17,006 nt of DNA, taken from the NCBI GenBank assembly GCA_035464115.1, contig DATHSN010000291.1, positions 1-17,006 of the forward strand, in the 5' to 3' direction. Shown piece after piece: positions 12,131 through 17,006 of this stretch; position 1 is the stretch's first letter; each line of letters opens with the position of its first letter. The translations under genes were made by a program, and so were the position numbers. The notes beneath the pieces are model-generated. The model saw only the letters and a list, made by a program, of their open reading frames with translations, searched no databases and had not been told where the DNA came from. The stretch is from DATHSN01 sp035464115 (GTDB taxonomy: Bacteria; Actinomycetota; Acidimicrobiia; Acidimicrobiales; SKKL01).

Positions 12131-14140
12131 TCAGCCCCGACGGCCCCGGCTCATCTGGCGCTTCTGCTCGATGAAGTCGACCAGCACGTAGTCGCCGAGG
12201 GTCTCGGGCGTGGTGAAGAACGCCCGCCCCTGGTTCATCTCGGTGAGCCGCTCGATGAACGCCTGGAGGTAGCTGCTGGCGTCGAGCATGAAGGTGTTGA
12301 TGCGGATGCCGTCGCGGGTGCAGCGCTGGACCTCGCGCAAGGTGGCGTCGATGGTCTCGCGCACCGGCGGGTAGCTGAAGAACGGCTCGCCGCTCGGGGT
12401 GATGTGGGCGGTGGGCTCGCCGTCGGTGATCATGATGATCTGCTTGGTGCCGCTCTGGCGGGCGAGCATCTGGCGGCTCAGGGCGAAGGCGTGCTGCATG
12501 TTGGTGCCGTAGACGAAGTCCCACGACACCTCCGGCAGCTGCTGGGCGGTGAGCTCGCGGGCCACCTCGCTGAAGCCCACGATGCCGAGGAAGTCGCGGG
12601 GGAACTGGCTCGAGATGAGCGAGTGCAGCGCCATGGCGACCTTCTTGGCCGGCAGGAAGTTGTCGCGCATGGGCATGGAGAGCGACAGGTCGAGCATGAG
12701 CACGGTGGACGAGCGCACCAGGTGCTCGGTGCGCTCGACCTCGAAGTCCTCGGGCAGCAGGCGCACGGGTGTGCCCCCGCCGGTGCGGCGCACGGCGTTG
12801 CGCACCGTGCGCTCGATGTGGAGGTTGAACGGGTCGCCGAACTCGTAGGGCTTGGTCTCGTAGGCCCGCTCGTGTCCGGCCCCGACGCGCTCGATCTGGT
12901 GCTGGCCCATCTTGTCGGTGGCGAGCTTGCGGAACAGCTCGGAGAGCGCGTTCTGCCCGAGGCGGCGGATGGCGCGCGGCGTGAGCTCGAAGCGCCCCTC
13001 CTTGGTGTCGATCAGCCCCGCCTCCTGGAGCATCTTGGCCATCTCGGCCATGCGCTCGAGGCTCTGGGCGGCATCGTCGCCGAGCAGGTCGCGCGCCGCG
13101 TCGAGATCGGCCTCGGCCAGCGCCCCCGGCGAGGTGGCGTTGCGCAGCAGCTGCTCGAGCTGGTCGATGTCGCCGAGCTCGGACATGAGGTCGGCCGCCT
13201 CGGCGAACCCGAGCGGGTCCTGGCCCCGGAAGTCGTAGCTGCGCTCCCACCCGGCGTCGGGGAACGCGGCGCGCAGGTTGCGGCTCAGCTGGTCGACCTG
13301 GAACGCCAGGTCCATGTCGCCGAGCAGCTGCTCGGAGAGCCCCTGCAGCTGGGCCCGCTGCTCGGGGGTCATCGAGTTGAGCATCGACTGCATGGCGGCC
13401 ATGCGCTGGGCCATGACCTCGAGCAGCTCGTCGAGCGTCTGGGGGTTCTCCGGGAAGAAGTCGCCGAAGCGGTCCATGAAGCCCTCGAAGTCGGGCTCCT
13501 CGCCCCGCTCGCGCTGCTCGAGCATGTGGTTCAGCTCGCTCATCATGTCCTTCATGCGCGCCAGGTCCTCGGGCGACATGTTCGACATGGCGCCGGCCAT
13601 CTGGTCGACGTACTGCTGCATCACCTGCTGGCGGAGCTGGTCGAGCAGCTCCTCGAAGCGCTGCTGCGCCTCGGCCGACGTGAAGTCGTGCTCCTGGAGC
13701 TGACGGACCTGACCGGCCAGGTCGGGGGGCAACATGTCGAGGCCGAGCTGCTTGTCGGCCACCGACGCCTCGGTGACCTCGCGCTGGCGCTCGTCGCCCG
13801 ACTGGCGGGCCCGCTCGGCGAGCTCGTCGAGGGCCCGACGCTCCATGTCGACGACCTCGCGGAGCTCCTGGGCGATGTCGTCGTAGACGCCGCCGAGGTC
13901 GAACCGGTCGAGCTGGTCCTTGCGGCGCCGGCGCAGCTTCTCGAGCATCTCGCGCACGCCCTGCATCCGCTCGCCGTTGCGGTCGCGCATGCCCGACTGC
14001 ATCATCCGGCGCAGCGCGGCGTTGAGGTCGCCGTGATAGAGCAGATCGTCGGTGAGCTCTTCGAGCACGTCGTACGCATCGAGCTCGAACCCCGTCTGGG
14101 TGCCGTCCCAACGGGAGTACCGGAACCGAGAGGGCGCCAT
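12131..14140 (-). CDS. VWA-domain protein, partner of MoxR-like ATPase (Rv0959 type)
   Basis: A cytoplasmic-looking protein of 669 residues without signal peptide. Residues 1-470 are mostly charged, Gln/Met/Glu-rich helices with likely coiled coils ('RREMLEKLRRRRKDQL'-like at 62-78, 'RFEELLDQLRQQVMQQ' at 161-176). The block 'GDFFPENPQTLDELLEVMAQ' is at about 226-245 and the 'KPYEFGDPFNLHIERT' block at about 430-445. A von Willebrand A domain follows (about 476-660) with an intact metal site: D484, S486 and S488 in 'LDLSLSM', T546, and D573 in 'ITDGEPTAH'. The layout and length match the mycobacterial Rv0959 family, which pairs with an AAA+ ATPase (Rv0958) and is thought to remodel or metallate target proteins. 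The ATG has TACCCT six bases upstream and no ribosome site, suggesting a leaderless start. Confidence 0.9.
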   Translation of the reverse strand: MAPSRFRYSRWDGTQTGFELDAYDVLEELTDDLLYHGDLNAALRRMMQSGMRDRNGERMQGVREMLEKLRRRRKDQLDRFDLGGVYDDIAQELREVVDMERRALDELAERARQSGDERQREVTEASVADKQLGLDMLPPDLAGQVRQLQEHDFTSAEAQQRFEELLDQLRQQVMQQYVDQMAGAMSNMSPEDLARMKDMMSELNHMLEQRERGEEPDFEGFMDRFGDFFPENPQTLDELLEVMAQRMAAMQSMLNSMTPEQRAQLQGLSEQLLGDMDLAFQVDQLSRNLRAAFPDAGWERSYDFRGQDPLGFAEAADLMSELGDIDQLEQLLRNATSPGALAEADLDAARDLLGDDAAQSLERMAEMAKMLQEAGLIDTKEGRFELTPRAIRRLGQNALSELFRKLATDKMGQHQIERVGAGHERAYETKPYEFGDPFNLHIERTVRNAVRRTGGGTPVRLLPEDFEVERTEHLVRSSTVLMLDLSLSMPMRDNFLPAKKVAMALHSLISSQFPRDFLGIVGFSEVARELTAQQLPEVSWDFVYGTNMQHAFALSRQMLARQSGTKQIIMITDGEPTAHITPSGEPFFSYPPVRETIDATLREVQRCTRDGIRINTFMLDASSYLQAFIERLTEMNQGRAFFTTPETLGDYVLVDFIEQKRQMSRGRRG

Positions 14141-14146
14141 GGGTCG

Positions 14147-14152
14147 AGGGTA
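14147..14152 (-). promoter_or_regulatory. -10-like box for leaderless VWA gene
   Basis: TACCCT on the minus strand ends six bases before the ATG at 14140. Together with the following CGACCC it repeats the tatA upstream motif. Confidence 0.4.
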
Positions 14153-14242
14153 TCGGTGCCGGGCCCGATGCGCCGGGCCGGGGCTACCGTGATCCGGCGA
14201 GCGGCCCCGCCGGACCCGGTGCGGCCCCGACCGACGGGGGAG

Positions 14243-14737
14243 GTGAGCACCACGTCGACGCCGTTGATCGTCGCCCTCGTCGTGGCGATCGTGGCCGCCG
14301 TCGCCGTCGTGGCCGCTCGCCGGTTCCGCCCCCGCGACCGCCTGGCCCCCTTCTCCGCCGCCGAGGCGGCCGAGGTGCGCGCCGCGCTCGAGCGGATCGA
14401 GGCCGAGCACATCCGTGAGGCCACCGCCGCCGCCGACCGCGAGCTCAGCCGGCTCGCCCGGGCGGGGGTCGCGCTCACGGCCATCCGGGTCACCGACGCC
14501 AGCGGGTCGTTCGCGGCCGCCACCGTCTCGTTCGAGGACGGCACCGTCATCGTGTTGCACGAGCCGCGCACGCTCCCGCTCGTCACCGTCGCCGCCGCCC
14601 TGCGCGGGGGCCAGACCGTGCGCCTGCGCGGCCACGACCACGGCGACCCACCGCGCATCGAGTTCTCGGTGAACGGCCGCCAGGTCGCCGTCCCCAGCCG
14701 GCGCATCCTGCGGCTGCCCACCGCCGAGTCACCCTGA
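14243..14737 (+). CDS. Unrecognised single-pass membrane protein
   Basis: I do not recognise this gene. From the GTG at 14243 it gives 164 residues: a short polar N-terminus, one membrane helix 'LIVALVVAIVAAVAVVAA' (about residues 8-25), basic residues just after it (RRFRPRDR, inside-positive), a long Ala/Glu-rich helix (about 35-75), and a beta-rich C-terminal part with 'ASGSFAAATVSFEDGTVIVL' and 'QTVRLRGHDHGDPPRIEFSV'. The topology suggests a cytoplasmic C-terminal domain. In-frame starts at 14189 and 14168 would add Arg/Pro-rich residues. None has a well-placed ribosome site; the GGGGGAG before 14243 touches the codon. The gene sits divergent to the VWA gene and ends at a strong hairpin. 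Confidence 0.7.
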   Translation: MSTTSTPLIVALVVAIVAAVAVVAARRFRPRDRLAPFSAAEAAEVRAALERIEAEHIREATAAADRELSRLARAGVALTAIRVTDASGSFAAATVSFEDGTVIVLHEPRTLPLVTVAAALRGGQTVRLRGHDHGDPPRIEFSVNGRQVAVPSRRILRLPTAESP

Positions 14738-14751
14738 CGCGCCGTCCGGGC

Positions 14752-14800
14752 GTTCTCGTGTGGGTTCGTCGCGCCTGGCGCGACGGATCCACACGAGAAC
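14752..14800 (+). terminator. 49-bp near-perfect hairpin between convergent genes
   Basis: The arms 14752-14775 and 14777-14800 are 24 bases each with one base between them. They pair throughout except at two positions that are G-U wobbles in a plus-strand RNA (G14764-T14788, T14766-G14786). In a minus-strand RNA the same positions would be A-C mismatches. It begins 14 bases after the stop of the membrane-protein gene and ends 10 bases before the GGDEF stop. There is no T-run, as is common for actinobacterial hairpin terminators. A mobile palindromic repeat is the other possibility. Confidence 0.7.
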
Positions 14801-14810
14801 GGTGTCGCGG

Positions 14811-15860
14811 TCAGCCGGCGCGACGGTCGTCGCCGGGGACCTCGGTCGAGACCTCGACCCGGTTGCGCCCGGCGCGCTTGGCCCGGTAGAGCGCGGCGTC
14901 GGCGGCGGCGACCACCTCGGCGACCGAGGCGGCGCGGGATCGCCCGCTCACCGTCGCCACGCCGATCGAGGTGGTGATCGGCACCGTGCCCCGCACGTCG
15001 TCGCGCAGCACCTCGCTGCGGTCGATCGCGCGCCGCAGCCGATCGGCGAGCTCGCCGGCGCCGAGGCTGGGCGTCTCCCGGGCGATGACGGCGAGCTCCT
15101 CACCGCCGAGCCGGTAGACGGTGTCGGACGCCCGCACGGCCGAGCGCAGCAGGTCGGCGACGTGTTGGAGCACCCGGTCGCCGGTGGGGTGCCCGCACGT
15201 GTCGTTGACCGCCTTGAAGTGATCGAGGTCGAGCATCAGGAACGACAGCGGCCGCTCGGCGCGCCGCACGAGCGACAGCTCGGCGGTGAGATCGTGGTCG
15301 AGGCACCGCCGGTTCGGCAGCCGGGTCAGCGGGTCGAGTCGGGCCAGCTCGTCGGTGGCGGTGTAGAGACGGGCCGCCTCCAGCGCCGTGGCCACCGAGT
15401 CGACCAGCGTGGCCAGGACCGGGTCGTGAGCGGGGCCGACCAACGTCGACCCCCGCAGCTCGGCCGCCCCGATCACCCGGGCGCCGACGAGCAAGGGGAA
15501 CACCACCCGGGTCGGGTCCTCACCCCCGACGACCGTGCGACCCGACACCACGGCTCGCCGGATCGCCTCGGGAGCGGGACGCGACGACTCGAGCCGACGG
15601 TCCCCGCCCCGGCGGGAGTCGGCCGCGCACCGCAGCCGGTCGGCGTCGGGACCCGTCCAGATCTGCGCCGACGCGCCCCGTCCCACCTGGGCCAGCGCCG
15701 CCGCCGAGGAGGTGGCGACGTAGGTGACGCTCTGGCTGCCGACCACGTCGCGGGTGACCTCGAGGACCTCGCGGAGGCGTGACGCGAGGAGCCGGGCCTC
15801 GTCGCGCTCGACCAGCATCTGCTCGAGACGCTGCTGAACGTCGTTCGACCCGCTGGTCAC
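14811..15860 (-). CDS. GAF-like + GGDEF diguanylate cyclase
   Basis: A soluble 349-residue protein predicted to make cyclic di-GMP from GTP. An N-terminal coiled coil (about residues 5-37) leads into a GAF-like sensor region (about 40-165: 'AAALAQVGRGASAQIW', 'RVVFPLLVGARVIGAAELRG'). The GGDEF domain starts at 'DPLTRLPNRRCLD' (176-188). The metal-binding aspartate is in 'LDLDHFKAVND' (D211), and the active-site loop reads GGEEL (252-256), a permitted variant of GGDEF. An inhibitory-site RxxD (R243-D246) sits exactly five residues before it, so product feedback is expected. No transmembrane segment is seen. The GTG at 15860 has GATCCT six bases upstream. It lies between the AAA+ ATPase gene and the VWA gene, 69 bases after the former. 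Confidence 0.9.
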   Translation of the reverse strand: MTSGSNDVQQRLEQMLVERDEARLLASRLREVLEVTRDVVGSQSVTYVATSSAAALAQVGRGASAQIWTGPDADRLRCAADSRRGGDRRLESSRPAPEAIRRAVVSGRTVVGGEDPTRVVFPLLVGARVIGAAELRGSTLVGPAHDPVLATLVDSVATALEAARLYTATDELARLDPLTRLPNRRCLDHDLTAELSLVRRAERPLSFLMLDLDHFKAVNDTCGHPTGDRVLQHVADLLRSAVRASDTVYRLGGEELAVIARETPSLGAGELADRLRRAIDRSEVLRDDVRGTVPITTSIGVATVSGRSRAASVAEVVAAADAALYRAKRAGRNRVEVSTEVPGDDRRAG

Positions 15861-15866
15861 GGGTCG

Positions 15867-15872
15867 AGGATC
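15867..15872 (-). promoter_or_regulatory. -10-like box before GGDEF gene
   Basis: GATCCT on the minus strand ends six bases before the GTG at 15860. With the following CGACCC it repeats the arrangement before the VWA and tatA genes, though the first base departs from TANNNT. Confidence 0.3.
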
Positions 15873-15929
15873 GGACGCCGCCGGCGCCGGGTGAGGGCTG
15901 GGCGCCGAAACCGGCGCGCCCGGGGTGGG

Positions 15930-17006
15930 TCAGCTGCGGCCGCGGTAGGTGGCGCGACCGCCGAGGGCGTCCTTGTTGAGGCGCTTCGACAGGTGGAGGC
16001 CCTCGAGCACCAGCTCGACCGCGCTGGCGGTGAGCGCGGGCGAGGCGTCGTCGCCCACCAGCTCGCGCACCGGGTCGGCGAGGGCGGGCACGGCGGCGAC
16101 GAGCGCCACGTAGTCGGCGGCCGACACGTCGTCGCCGGCGTTGACCACGACCCCCTCCTCGAAGGCGTCGAGCACGCCCCGGAAGTGCTCGGGCGAGACG
16201 TGGTCCTTGAACACCGACAGCACGGCGCTGCGCAGCAGGTGCTCGACGACCTGGCCGTCGCGCCCGTCGTCGAGCGACTCGATCTCGACCTTGCCCGACG
16301 TGGAGCTGGCCAGGGCGTCGAGGTCGGAGACGCGGGGGACGACCTCGGTCTCGCCCTGGCGGAGGGCCCGCCGGGCGGCGTTGGCGACCAGGGTCTCGTG
16401 GTTCGACACCGTGAGCCGCACCGACACGCCCGAGCGCTGGTTGATGTGGGGGCTCTGGCGGGCCAGCTGGGACAGGGTGGCCACGATCTCGGTCATGAAC
16501 CGGGGGGTGGTGACCGACACCCCGGGCGCCTCGAGGGGACGGGCCTCCTGGAGGGCGATGGCGACCTCGGTGTCGACCTCGAGCGGGTAGTGGGTGCGGA
16601 TCTGGGCGCCGAAGCGGTCCTTCAGGGGGGTGATCAGCCGGCCGCGGTTGGTGTAGTCCTCGGGGTTCGCCGACGCGAACAGCATGACGTCGAGCGGGAG
16701 GCGGATCTTGTAGCCGCGGATCTGCACGTCGCGCTCCTCGAGCACGTTGAGCAGGCCCACCTGGATGCGCTCGGCGAGGTCGGGGAGCTCGTTCATGGCG
16801 AACACGCCCCGGTTGGTGCGCGGCACCAGGCCGTAGTGCAACGTGAGCTCGTCGGAGAGGTAGCGACCCTCGGCCACCTTGATGGGGTCGACCTCGCCGA
16901 TGAGGTCGGCGATGGAGGTGTCGGGGGTGGCGAGCTTCTCGCCGTAGCGCTGGTCGCGGTGCACCCAGTCGATGGGGGTGTCGTCGCCGAGCTCGGCGAC
17001 GAGGTC
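15930..17006 (-). CDS. MoxR/magnesium-chelatase-like AAA+ ATPase, C-terminal part (Rv0958 type)
   Basis: The frame is open to the window edge, giving 358 C-terminal residues. The Walker B region reads 'GVFAMNELPDLAERIQ', with Asn-Glu in place of the usual Asp-Glu, as I recall for this family. It is followed by 'LLNVLEERDVQIRGYKI', the sensor-1 asparagine in 'FASANPEDYTNRG', and an arginine-finger region 'PLKDRFGAQIRTHYP'. The C-terminal third is helical, with a 'SGVSVRLTVSNHE' sensor-2-like stretch. Walker A and the N-terminus lie outside the window. This matches the Rv0958-type ATPase that works with the VWA protein encoded at 12131-14140. The first residues seen (DLVAELGDDTPIDW) run straight on from beyond the edge, so the GTG at 16964 is not the start. 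Confidence 0.9.
   Translation of the reverse strand, partial: DLVAELGDDTPIDWVHRDQRYGEKLATPDTSIADLIGEVDPIKVAEGRYLSDELTLHYGLVPRTNRGVFAMNELPDLAERIQVGLLNVLEERDVQIRGYKIRLPLDVMLFASANPEDYTNRGRLITPLKDRFGAQIRTHYPLEVDTEVAIALQEARPLEAPGVSVTTPRFMTEIVATLSQLARQSPHINQRSGVSVRLTVSNHETLVANAARRALRQGETEVVPRVSDLDALASSTSGKVEIESLDDGRDGQVVEHLLRSAVLSVFKDHVSPEHFRGVLDAFEEGVVVNAGDDVSAADYVALVAAVPALADPVRELVGDDASPALTASAVELVLEGLHLSKRLNKDALGGRATYRGRS

Noticed and set aside
11846..14167. Long plus-strand open frame that runs into the membrane-protein gene at 14243
   Set aside because: The upstream part is antisense to the SGNH and VWA genes and reads as Leu/His/Glu-rich shadow sequence. Only the portion after about 14168 has its own character (membrane helix, codon use).
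14141..14641. N-terminal extension of the VWA frame to 14641
   Set aside because: It would run antisense over the membrane-protein gene and is low-complexity Gly/Arg/Asp-rich. The family N-terminus begins at the ATG at 14140.
1..17006. CRISPR arrays, tRNA or rRNA genes, insertion sequences, phage or integrase genes
   Set aside because: No regularly spaced repeats, no cloverleaf-like stretches and no transposase or integrase motifs were seen on either strand.

Overview
This window is very GC-rich, with strong third-position G/C bias. It encodes two WhiB-family iron-sulfur regulators, a Rv0958/Rv0959-type ATPase plus VWA pair, and a ppk-mutT arrangement known from mycobacteria. The host is therefore an actinobacterium. 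The general flavour suggests Acidimicrobiia, but that is inference. Genes are tightly packed, almost all on the minus strand. No rRNA, tRNA, CRISPR array, transposase or phage gene is visible, and no gene-free stretch exceeds 300 bases.

Left part (1-2140). The 3' end of a zeta-toxin-like kinase gene converges on, and overlaps, an MFS transporter gene. Upstream of the transporter lie interleaved inverted repeats. Next is a single-domain Nudix hydrolase whose GTG overlaps the ppk stop codon.

Arsenate/phosphate block (1718-5619, minus strand, read right to left). An ArsR repressor fused to a low-molecular-weight phosphatase/arsenate-reductase domain comes first. It is followed by a second arsenate reductase of the three-helix-bundle plus LMW-PTPase type, then polyphosphate kinase 1, then the Nudix hydrolase. 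A -35/-10 pair and a 13-bp palindrome sit directly in front of the arsR fusion. No arsenite efflux gene is in the block.

Sigma block (5695-7990, minus). A VOC-family protein, a RibD-C/dihydrofolate-reductase-like protein, a tiny overlapping ORF, a truncated STAS-like protein and an ECF sigma factor with a SnoaL-like C-terminal domain are nested end to start. They look like one transcript. A 24-bp inverted repeat lies just before the first gene.

Middle (8086-12054). A ROK sugar kinase follows an unknown 89-residue protein. Then come a small WhiB protein (+), TatA (-), a glutamate formimidoyltransferase-like protein (+), a WhiB2/WhmD-like protein (-) preceded by an AT-rich island, and a lipoprotein SGNH hydrolase (-).

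Right part (12131-17006). A 669-residue VWA-domain protein and its presumed AAA+ partner (cut by the window edge) flank two other genes. These are a GAF-GGDEF diguanylate cyclase and a convergent, unrecognised single-pass membrane protein, separated by a 49-bp near-perfect hairpin. Several genes (arsR fusion, ppk, tatA, VWA, GGDEF) appear to have leaderless starts with a -10-like box 6-8 bases before the start codon. Three of them share the core CCTCGACC.
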